Positions 1 through 9,724 of a stretch of DNA of 38,011 nucleotides are shown piece after piece. The stretch is from contig AWVY01000012.1 in NCBI GenBank assembly GCA_004143605.1, positions 1-38,011 on the forward strand. The letters run 5' to 3'. Numbering within the stretch: the stretch's first letter is position 1; every line of letters starts with the position of its first letter. The notes below the pieces were generated by a model. It saw only the letters and a program-made list of their open reading frames with translations, did not search any database and was not told where the DNA came from. The translations under genes were made by a program, and so were the position numbers. The DNA is from Desulforamulus aquiferis (GTDB taxonomy: Bacteria > Bacillota > Desulfotomaculia > Desulfotomaculales > Desulfotomaculaceae).

Positions 1-84
1 TACTGTTTAGTTTTCAAAGACCGCTTTTTTACCTGTCCTCTCGGCCAGGAATTACATCTTACCATGTCCCCGACTCTGTTTCAA
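1..84 (-). promoter_or_regulatory. Putative rRNA operon promoter and boxA-like leader
   Basis: Read on the minus strand, a -35 box TTGAAA (84-79) and a -10 box TAAGAT (61-56) are separated by exactly 17 bases. Downstream, at 23-1, comes GTCTTTGAAAACTAAACAG, which resembles the boxA/leader sequence found before 16S or 23S genes in Firmicutes. The transcript would leave the window to the left, so the rRNA itself is not seen. The remaining 85-400 holds no gene I can support. Confidence 0.5.
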
Positions 85-449
85 GTGCAAGTTTTTGGTA
101 ATTTCGTATTTTGTTTCGTTTTGCGTCTCCGCACTCAGCGGCGACAAAAGCTATCTTATCATTTTAGGTTAGCTACAAGCAAGTGGTAATTTTTCTCTGT
201 CACCTCGCAGCGACATTTATTATGTTAACATTTCTTAACTTGTATTGCAAGTACTTATTTTAAAAAACACAATCATAACTGTCACATTTAGAGTGTTTAT
301 GTAGTCTATTAATAGATTAAAAACTCACTGTTGTAAATCTCTCAATATATAATTAGCAGCAATACCTATTAATATGCATTATTTTCTTATGATAATCATA
401 AAAATTTTTTGTCCAAAAATGCAGCATTAATGTTACAATATCCTAGAAC

Positions 450-467
450 AGACTGACTGGTCTGTCT
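450..467. promoter_or_regulatory. Probable TetR operator in front of the efflux operon
   Basis: The 18-bp imperfect palindrome AGACTGACTGGTCTGTCT (arms AGACnGAC and GTCnGTCT) lies just upstream of the ribosome binding site of the tetR gene. A possible -10 box TACAAT (434-439) lies just before it, with a weak -35 TTGTCC (409-414). An operator at or just after the transcription start is the usual arrangement for autorepression by TetR-family proteins. Confidence 0.55.
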
Positions 468-483
468 GTAAGGAGGGGTACCT

Positions 484-1053
484 ATGACAAAAGGATCTAA
501 AAAGGACTTAATAGCAGATTCCGCTTTAACCTGTTTTTTGAATTCCGGTTACAATAGTACCTCTGTTGATGAGATAGTTAAAGTTTCGGGAGTAAGCAAA
601 GGGGGCATCTACTGGCATTTTAAAAGTAAGGAAGATATTTTTATATACATAATAGAGAGACAAATGAACCATTGGCTAACACAATATTTAAGCAGTTTGG
701 ATGAATCTGATTCAGTTTTTGATAAACTAACTAAATATTTGGATCATCACCTTCAAAAACTAGATACTCCCATTTTAGCTGTTATGTCTGAGTTTTTTAT
801 GCAAACCAAAGACCCTGAGGTTATTAACAAATTACACCGTTTAGCCATTAATAGGGAAACAATCCTTAGGGAAATTGTAGCAGAGGCAGTAAGGACTGGA
901 GAATTCAATGAACCTGATATAAATGCTGCAACCTCTGCCCTTGTTGCACTAATTGATGGATACATGCACCAATGGATGATCAAGAAGGATAAACAAGCCC
1001 TCGAACACAATTTGCGAGTTGCCCTGAAAATAATTATTAAGGGTTTGCAGTAA
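484..1053 (+). CDS. TetR/AcrR family transcriptional regulator
   Basis: This 189-residue protein is a typical TetR repressor. The N-terminal helix-turn-helix spans about residues 8-52 and carries the conserved GGIYWHFKSKE recognition-helix signature at 40-50. The rest is the variable all-helical ligand-binding domain. An AGGAGGGG ribosome binding site stands 5 bases before the ATG. It is the first gene of an operon with an RND-type adaptor and pump, and a palindrome directly upstream (450-467) is a likely operator, so it probably represses the pump and itself until a toxic ligand binds. The ligand cannot be told from the sequence. The frame is intact. Confidence 0.9.
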   Translation: MTKGSKKDLIADSALTCFLNSGYNSTSVDEIVKVSGVSKGGIYWHFKSKEDIFIYIIERQMNHWLTQYLSSLDESDSVFDKLTKYLDHHLQKLDTPILAVMSEFFMQTKDPEVINKLHRLAINRETILREIVAEAVRTGEFNEPDINAATSALVALIDGYMHQWMIKKDKQALEHNLRVALKIIIKGLQ

Positions 1054-1096
1054 GTTAACTTATTAGCTTTAAAACATCATGAGAGGAGAAAGAATT

Positions 1097-2227
1097 TTGA
1101 AACGTTCTATTTTATTATTAGTTTGTGTGATGTTATTTGCTATAACTGCTAGTGGTTGTAGTAAAGAAGAAATTGTACAGGAGGAAAGACTTGTCCCCGT
1201 TGAGATCATCAAGGCTACGTTAGCTGACCTCGAGCATAGTCTTAATACCTCTGGCGAAGTAGCTGCCGGGTCAGATGTTGCAGTATACTCAAAAATAAGT
1301 GGACGAGTCTCTTCTATCCCCGTAAAGGTGGGATCCCAGGTAGCAAAAGGCCAGGTTTTATTCGAAATGGAGGCTACCGAAGCAAGAAATGCCCTTATGC
1401 AGTCTGAGGCTAGCTTAACCCTCAATGAGGCTAATCTCCTTAGATCTGAAAGGGCGCTGGAAGATGCCCGACTAAGCTTTGAGCGCAACAAAGAATTGTA
1501 TGACGCCCAGGCCATATCTCTTCAGCAATTTGAGCAAGCAGAAACAGCATTAATTAATGCTGAAGCCAACCTAAAAACTGCTGAAGCTCAGCTTAAACAA
1601 TCTGAGGCCAGCTTAAACACTGCTCAGGAAAATTATAATAATGCGGCTGTTACTTCTCCTGTGTCCGGTATAATTGCCACTATGTCAATTAATGTAGGCG
1701 ATATGGTTAACCCACAGGTATCTGTTGTTACCGTAGTACACCTTGAAACAACAAAAGTAAAAGTCAACCTTTCTGAAAATATTATTGCTAATATTAAGGT
1801 CGGGGATAAGGTTCCTGTAACTATTAATGCCCTAAATAAAAATGTGACAGGTACAATTCTAACAGTTGCACCTAAAGCCGATGCTGCCAGTAAGGCATTT
1901 CCCGTGGAGGTTGCCATTGAGAATACCGATGGTGAAATAAAACCGGGTATGGTTGCTAGACTAAACCTATCAACCGGTACCTCCAAGGAAGTTGTGGCTG
2001 TTCCCACTGACGCTCTAATAGAACGAGATGGGCAATATACAGCATTCCTGGTGGAGGATGAAAGGGCCAAGGAAGTGCAGGTTAAAATCGGAGTTACATC
2101 AGGAGAACTCACTGAAGTAAAAGAAGGTATAAGTGAAGGTGATATCGTCATTATTAAGGGTAATCGTCTAGTGGGAGAGGGACAAAAGGTTAAGATTGTA
2201 AGCGAGCTGGGGGGTGCTTCTAAGTGA
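1097..2227 (+). CDS. RND efflux periplasmic-adaptor (HlyD/MFP family) lipoprotein
   Basis: The adaptor subunit links an RND pump to the cell envelope. I start it at TTG 1097, eight bases after GAGGAG; the ATG at 1079 lies before that site. The 376-residue product opens with a lipoprotein signal peptide (hydrophobic residues 5-18, lipobox ASGC, Cys21). Then come a barrel-sandwich (lipoyl-like) segment, a long alpha-hairpin coiled coil rich in EASL/EANL repeats, the returning SPVSGIIA strand, and beta-barrel and membrane-proximal domains. It overlaps the following pump gene by a few bases (stop 2225-2227, GTG at 2224), which indicates translational coupling. The frame is intact. Confidence 0.88.
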   Translation: MKRSILLLVCVMLFAITASGCSKEEIVQEERLVPVEIIKATLADLEHSLNTSGEVAAGSDVAVYSKISGRVSSIPVKVGSQVAKGQVLFEMEATEARNALMQSEASLTLNEANLLRSERALEDARLSFERNKELYDAQAISLQQFEQAETALINAEANLKTAEAQLKQSEASLNTAQENYNNAAVTSPVSGIIATMSINVGDMVNPQVSVVTVVHLETTKVKVNLSENIIANIKVGDKVPVTINALNKNVTGTILTVAPKADAASKAFPVEVAIENTDGEIKPGMVARLNLSTGTSKEVVAVPTDALIERDGQYTAFLVEDERAKEVQVKIGVTSGELTEVKEGISEGDIVIIKGNRLVGEGQKVKIVSELGGASK

Positions 2228-5200
2228 AGATAGCAAACTTTTCCGTAGAACGACCAATTGCTATCTCCATGCTAATTATAGCCCTGGTTTTGTTGGTTTA
2301 TTCTCTCTCCCAAGGTTGGCTGTAGATCTTTACCCTGAAATGGAGTTGCCCATTGCGGTCATCGTTACTTCTTATGAAGGTGCTGCCCCAGCAGAGGTTG
2401 AAAAGATTGTTACAAAACCAATAGAATCAGCAGTAGCAACCACTGGCAATGTCCAGGAAATAAATTCCCGTTCCCAATCCGGAACTTCCCTGGTAATAGT
2501 ACGATTTAACTGGGGAACCAATATGGATAATGCCGCCATTGAACTGCGGGAAAAAATTGACATGGTTAAGGCAGCTCTACCAGTGAGATTAGTGCTCCCA
2601 GGGTAATGAAGTTAGATCCTAATCAGGCCCCAATTATCTCTTTTTCCTTAACTGGCTCAGATGTAGTAAAACTAAAGAAAATTGCTGAAGATACTATTCA
2701 ACCACGCTAGAAAGAATTGGCGGAGTTGCCTCAGTAACCCTGAGTGGTGGGAAAACCAGAGAAATCAGCATAGTCCTGGATCAGGCGAAGGTGGAATCCT
2801 ACAATCTAACAACTTCTCAGATAATACAGGCCCTTGCCAGTGATAATATTTCCGGCACCGCCGGAGCTATGGATAGGGGCTCGAATGAGGTTGCTATCCG
2901 GGTGCTTGGGGAATATAACAGTATTGAAAACCTAAATAATATTAGAGTGAACCTCCCCGGTGCTAATGCCGGCTCAATACCCCTGAGGATCTGGCAACAA
3001 TAGAAGATTCCTTCAAGAAGGAATCCAGGTTTGCCTACGTTGATGGGCAACCTTCCCTTGGCTTTGACGTAATGAAGGCTACAGGCTCCAATACTGTTCA
3101 AGTGGCAAAAAGTATTAAACAAGAGGTAGATAATTTAAACAAAACCCTGCCACCTGGAGTTCAAATCACGACTGTTGTAGATACTTCTAAATTTATACAA
3201 CAGTCAATTAATAATGTTATTCAGCACAGTATGTTGGGTGGCGCCTTAGCCATCATAATTCTGTTTCTTTTCCTTCGCAACGTCCGCAGTACAATTGTAG
3301 TTGCCCTGGTAATACCTATATCTGTAATAGCAACCTTTACAATGATGTACTTTGGAAACCAAACCATAAATATGCTATCCCTTGGAGGTCTTGCCCTGGG
3401 TCTTGGTTCCTTGGTGGACTTTTCGGTGGTTGTCCTAGAGAGTATCTATCGCTATAGGCAAAATGGTCATGGCATAATTGAAGCGGCAAAATTGGGAACC
3501 GCAGAAGTTGGTACTGCTGTTACTGCCGCTGCTGCAACCCAGGTCGTGGTTTTCCTACCCATTATTTTTGTAAGCGGTCTGGCAGGTATTCTGTTTAAAC
3601 CTATGGCTTTAACTGTTAGTTTCTCTCACATTGCCGCTTTATTTGCAGCCCTAACCCTGGTACCAATGCTTTCATCTAAACTATTAAAGAATGTGTCTCC
3701 TCCTGATGAAACATTACCCCAGGGCAAAACCAAGAACCCCACAATTCATTTTGGTCGCTTTATACACAGGTTAACTGATTATTACGGCAACATTCTCAGG
3801 TGGTCCCTGGGCAACCGTAAAAAGACAATTGGTATTACCGTTGTGTTATTAGTCTTAAGCCTTGTAGCTCTACCATTTATAGGCACAGAATTTATCCCAA
3901 GTATGGATCAGGGTGAAATTTCTGTTAGACTGGAACTACCCACAGGCACAAAGGTTGAAGAAACCTCCAAGGTAGCCGCGGAGCTTGAATCTTTAGCTCA
4001 TCATAATCTTAAGGAGATTGAACGGATATTTACCACTGTAGGCTCCGGCGGTCAACTAAGCTTCCTAGGTGTTGGTTCAGGACATATTGCCAGCATACAA
4101 ATCAAGCTTAAACCCTTGGACCAAAGGGACATCTCCACCGCGGAAGCAGCTGAAAAGCTTCGCCTAGCTATGTCTGATATTCCAGGAGCCGATATCACCG
4201 TTACCGCCACAGATAATTCAGGAGGCCCAGGTGGTCAACCCATTGATATTGCCATTTACGGAGACGATTTAGAAGTTTTAAATCAGTTAGGTGACTTACT
4301 TGTGGAAGTAGTTAAAGATGTGGAAGGAACACGTAACGTTACAAACTCTTTGGCAAAGGCAAATCCTGAAATCCAAGTAATTGTTGACCGTGAACAGGCT
4401 TCCCGTTATGGCTTATCTGCATCACAGGTTTTACAATCTGTTCGTATAGCCTTTGACGGCCAGATTGTTAGTCGCATGAGAACGGGTGATGACGAAGTAG
4501 ATGTAAGGCTTTCAACTCCCGATGACTCAAAGAGTTTAGACAAATTGTCAAACTTAACAATTGTATCACCCACAGGAGCCAAGGTTCCCTTATCAGTGGT
4601 GGCCAGCATCGAATCCCATCATGCTCCAATGGAAATACGCAGAACTTCCCAAAGCCGGGAGGTTCGTATCACCGCTGATGTTTCAGGGCGTGACCTAGGC
4701 AGCATAAATAAAGACATCAAGGCAGAGTTAGATAACCTGGCACTTCCAGAGGGATATGTAGTTACATTTGGCGGTCAGGCACAGGATATGGCCGATTCAT
4801 TCAAGGATTTAGGTATGGCCTTAATGCTATCGGTAGTTCTAGTGTTCATGGTTATGGCTGCACAATTTGAATCCCTATTCCAGCCTTTTATAATTATGTT
4901 TTCACTACCACCTACCTTTATCGGAGTTGTTTTTGGACTTGGAGTTACAGGTCACCACTTAAGCGTTCCTGCCTTAATCGGAACAATCATGCTGGTTGGT
5001 GTTGTACTTAACAATGCCATTGTTCTGGTAGATTATATCAACACCCTAAGGAAGCGTGGTTATGGTCGTAATGAAGCCATCTTAGAAGCAGGTCCTATTC
5101 GACTCCGGCCAATTCTGATGACGGCCCTGACAACCATCCTAGCATTATTACCCCTAGCCTTTGGTACAGGGGAAGGCTCCGAAGGACAGGCTCCAATGGC

Positions 5201-5348
5201 TGTAGTGGTATCCTTCGGTCTGGCACTGTCTACCCTTATTACCTTAGTGTTAGTTCCTGTGGTTTATACCATCTTTGATGACCTGGGCAAGAAACTATCC
5301 AATAAAATCAGTAATATTTCTCTATCAAAATCTAACAAGACCGTTTAA
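2224..5348 (+). CDS. RND multidrug efflux pump, HAE1 family (four frameshifts)
   Basis: This encodes an inner-membrane proton-driven efflux pump of about 1042 residues. It starts at GTG 2224 (MKIANFSVERPIAISML), overlapping the adaptor gene. Four frame changes break it, near 2295, 2588, 2706 and 2984, each equal to one missing base. Conceptual repair restores the usual pore-domain order, for example APRVMKLDPNQAP and PGANAGSIPL followed by DLATIEDSF. From 2985 to the stop the frame is open, with both six-helix membrane halves. TM4 reads LVDFSVVVLES, so the second Asp of the proton-relay pair of AcrB is replaced. Either the gene is a pseudogene or, more likely given the window-wide pattern, the sequence has base-calling deletions. 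Confidence 0.85.
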
Positions 5349-5349
5349 G

Positions 5350-5381
5350 CACTAAAGGGCTGCCTTCGGCAGCCTTTAGTG
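5350..5381 (+). terminator. Hairpin after the RND pump gene
   Basis: A strong stem (CACTAAA, one bulged G, then GGCTGCC, loop TTC, and the complement) begins two bases after the stop codon. It lacks the usual T-run because the palindromic repeat starts at the very next base. Confidence 0.6.
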
Positions 5382-5646
5382 TTCAGCCTGTTGAAAAAGA
5401 TACAATTGGGTTTTAATAATCCCGAACAGCGACATCCGAAGCAGCGGAAACAGCGCTTCGCGAAGCTGAGGATGCGAAAATGGGTGAGCGGACATGGACG
5501 TCCGCTCAAGCCTGAGGTAAACACGATGTTTACTCGAAGGCGGCCCATTTTCGCCCGAAGCAAGCGATTAGCGCTGTCCACTGCGGGGATAGGAGTCGTG
5601 AGGGATTATTAAAACCCGAATATAGGTAGTTTCTCGACAATCTGAA
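5382..5646. repeat. MITE-like palindromic intergenic repeat, copy 1
   Basis: This 265-bp element recurs at 24447-24710 with about 18 differences. Its ends form imperfect inverted repeats of about 40 bp that start TTCAG and finish CTGAA. They contain a perfect 16-bp pair, GGGTTTTAATAATCCC (5408-5423) and its complement (5602-5617). Nested inverted repeats fill the inside, including GCGAAAATGGG/CCCATTTTCGC, GAGCGGAC/GTCCGCTC and ACAGCGC/GCGCTGT, so the whole element can fold into one long hairpin. There is no transposase. Short open frames inside it look spurious. Confidence 0.85.
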
Positions 5647-5690
5647 ATGACCGGATATACCGGCCATTCTTTAGGAACTATTCAATTTGT

Positions 5691-5795
5691 TTAAGTTGCA
5701 CCGGAATTATCATCCAAAGGTCTTAACATTCCATCCTTTAAAAACTTTGGCAACGGTCTTCTCTTTTCCTTTTTAGACTTTTCTTTTTCCTTCAT
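5691..5795 (-). CDS. Small charged protein of 34 residues, unknown function
   Basis: A short open frame has a strong ribosome binding site (GGGAGGA, 5 bases before the ATG at 5795). The product starts MKEKEKSKKEKRRPLPKF and ends in DDNSGAT: a Lys/Arg/Glu-rich N-terminal half followed by a short mixed tail. There is no membrane segment and no Cys. It lies downstream of sigK on the same strand (96-bp gap). I do not recognise a family. A basic small protein expressed late in sporulation would fit, but that is inferred from position only. Confidence 0.45.
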   Translation of the reverse strand: MKEKEKSKKEKRRPLPKFLKDGMLRPLDDNSGAT

Positions 5796-5890
5796 AATTT
5801 TCCTCCCAAAATAGATATTTTAGTTTGGGCGTAGCTTAAGTTTAAGATGTGCAAATTTTAAACTTATTACACGGTAATCTGAAACAATGC

Positions 5891-6589
5891 TTAAACATGG
5901 TTTAATTCCTTGGCTAGCTTATTTATGGAGCCGCTTTCAATGCGAGAAATAAAGGATCTAGATATGGCTAAGCGCTCCCCAACCTCCCGCTGTGTTAACT
6001 CTGGTTGACCTGCCAAACCAAACCTGAGCCTTATTACCGCCTGCTCCCTCTGGGACAATTTTTTTAGGGCCTTTTTTAATCTCTCAGTCTCCAAATTATT
6101 TTCCACCTGTTCTTCAACAGGAATGTCATTGGCCATTAGGGTATCTTGCAACTCTAATGGTGCACCGTCCTTATCAAAGTCAAGGGGTTCTGAAATTGAA
6201 ACACATCTTAAGTCATTTTTATGCTTTCGTAAACTCATAAGCATCTCATTTTGAATGCAGACCCCTGCATAGGTGGAAAACTTATTCGCCCGGGACGGGT
6301 TATAGGTTTCCACAGCTTTTATTAAGCCAACCACTCCACATTGGAATAAATCTTGTTTTTCTAAACCCCGCTCATTCAGCTTATTAGCAATCTTAGCAAC
6401 CAACCTTAAATTTCTCTCGATTAAAATAGTTCTTGCAATGCTGTCTCCTTTCTGCAGTCTTTCTATTAGTTCCCGTTCTTCTTCTGGCGACAAAGCTTCC
6501 GGCAAATGACCTGAGGAAATATATGATACTAGGATGAGCAAACCATTTACGACCGATAGAGCAATCAAAGTAATTATCCCCGGTGTCAA
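5891..6589 (-). CDS. sigK: RNA polymerase sporulation sigma factor SigK (pro-sigma-K type)
   Basis: Sigma-K drives late mother-cell transcription during sporulation. The 232-residue product starts with a hydrophobic pro-sequence (LLILVSYISSGHLPEALS, about residues 17-34) like that removed by SpoIVFB in Bacillus. Sigma-70 region 2 follows (ARTILIERNLRLVAKIANK, then QDLFQCGVVGLIKAVETY), and region 4 ends in a helix-turn-helix (TQREVGERLAISRSFISRIE). I choose TTG 6589, seven bases after AGGAGGG. The ATG at 6596 touches that site and is out of frame. The gene is uninterrupted, with no skin-type element. Its hydrophobic start favours sigma-K over sigma-E. Confidence 0.88.
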   Translation of the reverse strand: MTPGIITLIALSVVNGLLILVSYISSGHLPEALSPEEERELIERLQKGDSIARTILIERNLRLVAKIANKLNERGLEKQDLFQCGVVGLIKAVETYNPSRANKFSTYAGVCIQNEMLMSLRKHKNDLRCVSISEPLDFDKDGAPLELQDTLMANDIPVEEQVENNLETERLKKALKKLSQREQAVIRLRFGLAGQPELTQREVGERLAISRSFISRIESGSINKLAKELNHV

Positions 6590-6622
6590 AAGTCATCCCT
6601 CCTAAAAATAAAAATAGGTTCT

Positions 6623-6651
6623 ACTGATATGCTACGAAGAAACCTTTATTT
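6623..6651 (-). promoter_or_regulatory. Possible sigma-E-type promoter of sigK
   Basis: On the minus strand a -10-like CATATCAGT (6631-6623) follows an AAATAA -35-like box (6651-6646) after 14 bases, roughly the sigma-E spacing and a partial match to its consensus. Known sigK genes use sigma-E, which is why I looked here. The match is weak. Confidence 0.25.
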
Positions 6652-6747
6652 GTGTGCTTGTATAATTAAAATTTTATTTTTAAATACTAAACCCAATTTG
6701 CCCCGAATAGGAATCTACCAGAAGTCAGTTGAGTCAAGGGGGCCCTT

Positions 6748-7354
6748 ATGTTTTTAAGAAAAAAAGATGTTTTCCACAAAACTTTTGAGGATATCTCACT
6801 AAATCTAATTGAGTCTGCAGAAATACTTCTTAGTTCCTTTCATAGCCAGGACCCTTCTTTTTTCTGAATAATATCCACTTTCTAGAGAAAAAGACTAACC
6901 GACTCGTTGAAGTAATAATAAAAGAACTGAATAGCACCTTTGTTACACCATTAGAGCGAGATGATATCTTCCATTTGGCCATCAAATTAGACAAGATCCT
7001 AGATTTAATGGAAAAATCAGCAGTATATCTAGCTACATATGAATCTCCAAGGGTACCAGACTTTGAAAAAATAGCCAATATAATTCTCTCGTGTTGTAAA
7101 GAAATCAAAAATTCAATCGAAAAACTCTCCAGAAAAAAGTTTTCAGATGTGAGACTACATACCACGAGAATATACCGCCTAGAGCAGGAAGCCCGAAGCA
7201 ACCTATTTCAGAGCCTAAAGTTTTATCAACCACTTCTGAAGAGCCCCTGTTATTTATAAAATACAGGGATATTCTGATTTTATTAGGACAAATATTAGCT
7301 TCCCTTGTTGAGGCAGCACATTGCCTCAATATTATTATTTTAAAAAATTGTTAG
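6748..7354 (+). CDS. DUF47 family (PhoU-like) phosphate transport accessory protein (two frameshifts)
   Basis: This all-helical PhoU-like protein is usually encoded next to PiT transporters and thought to modulate them. The start is ATG 6748 (MFLRKKDVFHKTFEDIS). Two single-base losses break the frame, near 6864 in a T/C run and near 7222 in a T-run. Repair gives about 202 residues, the family length, with LERDDIFHLAIKLDKILDLMEKSA in the middle and EAAHCLNIIILKNC at the end. The stop at 7354 is 12 bases before the PiT gene, so the two are cotranscribed. Confidence 0.78.
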
Positions 7355-7366
7355 TAGAGGCCTCTT

Positions 7367-8368
7367 ATGAGTGAATTTATATTAATCATATTTGTAGTAA
7401 TGTTGTCTCTGATTTTTGATTTTATTAATGGGTTTCATGATACTGCCAACGCTATAGCCACCTCAGTATCTACAAGGGCCCTAAAGCCCAAATCAGCAGT
7501 ACTACTGGCAGCAATTATGAATCTGTTGGGAGCATTAGCCTTTACGGGAGTGGCTAAAACAGTAGGAGGCAAAATTGCCGACCCTATGGCATTAGAACAT
7601 GGGGTATCCGTTGTGGTAGCTGCACTGCTGGCAGCCATTGCCTGGAATCTCATAACCTGGCTTTATGGTATCCCTAGCAGTTCCTCCCATGCCCTTTTAG
7701 GTTCTTTAGCCGGAGCCACCATGGCAGCTGCTGGTTTTAAGGCTGTTAACCTTTATGGATTTATTGTCATAGTTGGCGGCCTATTTCTTTCGCCCCTTGG
7801 AGCTTTTGCCGTGGGATATACTATTATGTCAGTTCTTAGATTTTTATGTCATACTTTTTCTCTCCATAGGGTTAATTCCTTTTTTAGGTCATTGCAAGTC
7901 CTTTCCGCAGCCTTACAAGCCTTCAGTCATGGTACCAATGACGCTCAAAAGACCATGGGAATTATTACCTTTGCCTTAGTTGCCGGAGGGTTTCAGCAAG
8001 ATTTGGAGATAGCCCTATGGGTAAAAATCTCTGCCGCTTTGGCTATGGCCTTGGGGACCTATGTAGGTGGCTGGAGAATAATCAAAACCGTTGGAACAAG
8101 GATTACCCGGCTGGAGCCACCAACTGGTTTTGCCTCGGATTTTACCTCCGCAATTGTCATCATCTCTGCTACAGTAGCAAAATTGCCTGTATCCACCACC
8201 CATGTTGTCAGCTCTGCCATCATGGGTGTAGGCTCTTCAAAGAGCTTGTCTAACATTAAATGGCAGACAGTTTTTGCACTGGTGACCGCTTGGATTATTA
8301 CTCTACCAGTAACCATGCTATTATCGTCCCTTATTTTTTCCTGCCTGTTCCCCTCCTATATCAAATAA
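7367..8368 (+). CDS. pit: Inorganic phosphate transporter, PiT family
   Basis: This is a 333-residue cation-coupled phosphate permease of the inner membrane. It has the two inverted PiT signature repeats, GFHDTANAIATSVSTRAL at about residues 22-39 and HGTNDAQKTMGII at about 188-200. About ten hydrophobic segments surround a central loop, the usual compact bacterial layout. It forms an operon with the upstream DUF47 gene. A bidirectional terminator follows at 8373-8408. The frame is intact. Sulfate is an alternative substrate in some relatives, but the DUF47 partner favours phosphate. Confidence 0.93.
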   Translation: MSEFILIIFVVMLSLIFDFINGFHDTANAIATSVSTRALKPKSAVLLAAIMNLLGALAFTGVAKTVGGKIADPMALEHGVSVVVAALLAAIAWNLITWLYGIPSSSSHALLGSLAGATMAAAGFKAVNLYGFIVIVGGLFLSPLGAFAVGYTIMSVLRFLCHTFSLHRVNSFFRSLQVLSAALQAFSHGTNDAQKTMGIITFALVAGGFQQDLEIALWVKISAALAMALGTYVGGWRIIKTVGTRITRLEPPTGFASDFTSAIVIISATVAKLPVSTTHVVSSAIMGVGSSKSLSNIKWQTVFALVTAWIITLPVTMLLSSLIFSCLFPSYIK

Positions 8369-8372
8369 CACG

Positions 8373-8408
8373 AAAAATGGGCACTCCAACACAGAAGTGC
8401 CCATTTTT
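8373..8408. terminator. Bidirectional terminator between pit and the radical SAM gene
   Basis: A perfect 13-bp stem (AAAAATGGGCACT and its complement) surrounds a 10-base loop. The right arm ends in T5 followed by CTCTTT and the left arm begins with A5, so it can stop transcription from both converging genes. Confidence 0.9.
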
Positions 8409-8421
8409 CTCTTTAAATGTT

Positions 8422-9671
8422 CTATATGAATGGTGCTAATTTCCCGGCAGCTATTATTTTGGAAATCCTTTTGGCTTCCTGACAAACTACCCAGAAAAGA
8501 CAATTCTCCTCAGAAGCCCTAAAATGATCACCTGTTTGCTCAAAGTTTACAGCATAGCAGCCACCTGCACAGGTTCTGCTACAGGCTTTGCAATGACTTG
8601 GTTGACGGCTGAGAGGGTTCTGAAAGGGTTCTAAAAGTTCAAAGTTAATTTCTGTATTTACATTACCAACCACGTATCTACCCGATTCATTAGTAAGTCC
8701 AAGTAACTTTGAGCAGGGACTAACCTCTCCGTTTGGTGCAATAGCTAAGGAAGTACTGCCCGCTCGGCAGCCCCACCCTGGGTGATTATTTTCATCCTGT
8801 TCAAATTCTTCAATAAAATGGGAACTCCCTGTTGCTTTAACTTATGATAATCCTGAAGAATATCCATTAGATTAAGTCCATATTTTTCTATTTGCCCCTT
8901 ATCCCAAAGGGTTTCTCCTTGGGCTGGGGCAATGATTAATTGATTAATGCCAAGGTTTACAATATGATGAAAATCCTCTCTCATGGTATCAATGGCCTCG
9001 GTGCTAACAGTCATTCTAGCCCCTAACCAAGGCTGGTATTTCTTGATCGTTGGTATTAATTGGGCAATTTTAGCCCATGAACCCTCTCCACTTCTGGTAA
9101 CCCGGTACCTGTCATGGGTCTTTGGCCCACCGTCGATACTTATCATGGCATTAATTTTGTGCTGGGCAAAGAACTTTAATATATCTTCATCAATCAAGGT
9201 ACCATTGGTGGTTAAGGCCCAAGTAACCTTTAAGCCTCCTTTACCGGCTGCTTCTTCAGCATAGGGCACAATCTTTTTAATTAGCTCGTATTCTAAAAGG
9301 GGTTCACCCCCGATGAGGGTGATAATTATACTTGAAAAAGCTGCTTTTTCTATTAGAAGATCCACTGCCTTTTTAGCAGTTTCAAAGCTCATTCTATCCG
9401 TAGGAGACTTACGATGTACAAAGCAGTATTCACAAGTTAAATTACAGTTAAATGTGAGGTTTAGTTCGATGGCCGCAAGACCAAGCTTACCTAAACTAGT
9501 CTCTTGCTGAATTAACTCAGTAAGCCTCCAGGCCGTATCCTCTGTTAACAAAAATCTTTGTTGTAAGTTGTCAGCTAACTCCCGGGGGGAGTAACCGGGG
9601 GTTGACCTCCGGTACTCCCCTACGAAATCTACAATTTGATCTAACCAGACATTTGAGCTACTATCCTTCAT
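8422..9671 (-). CDS. Radical SAM/SPASM-type peptide-modifying enzyme (one frameshift)
   Basis: The enzyme has about 416 residues after repair. The N-terminal 60 residues form a small helical region that may bind a peptide. Next comes a radical SAM barrel with CNLTCEYC (Cys76, 80, 83) and the GGEPLL motif. The C-terminal part is SPASM-like and Cys-rich: GGCRAG, then APNGEVSPCSK, HCKACSRTCAGGC and ENCLFW, enough to hold auxiliary iron-sulfur clusters. One G is missing in a G-run near 8772; adding it turns a premature stop into the GGCRAGSTSLAIAPNG segment. I favour ATG 9671, ten bases after AGGA; TTG 9677 is possible. The gene lies 53 bp downstream of a Cys-rich repeat protein on the same strand, which points to post-translational modification of that protein. 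The exact reaction is unknown. Confidence 0.85.
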
Positions 9672-9724
9672 TAGCAATTATTCCTTTTCTTCCATTTTGG
9701 GGCTATTAAATCCCGGGGAAATCC

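Noticed and set aside
1069-1515. Minus-strand open frame opposite the adaptor gene
   Set aside because: Antisense shadow: the plus strand holds a complete lipoprotein adaptor with domain match.
2224-3003. Programmed frameshifting in the RND gene
   Set aside because: Four separate breaks with no shared slippery motif, and the same one-base-loss pattern in unrelated genes, point to sequence errors.
5379-5612. Open frame with LLKKIQLGFNNPEQRH also found in repeat copy 2 (24396-24584)
   Set aside because: It lies wholly in the palindromic element, has no ribosome binding site and is not kept to the same end in the two copies.
5382-5646. Group II intron interpretation of the terminator-linked repeat
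   Set aside because: Group IIC introns do insert after terminators, but the element is far too short, lacks GTGCG-type starts and domain V, and has inverted terminal repeats.
6748-7354. In-frame TGA in the DUF47 gene as possible selenocysteine codon
   Set aside because: The protein continues in a different frame after the TGA, so it is a frame break and not a recoded stop.
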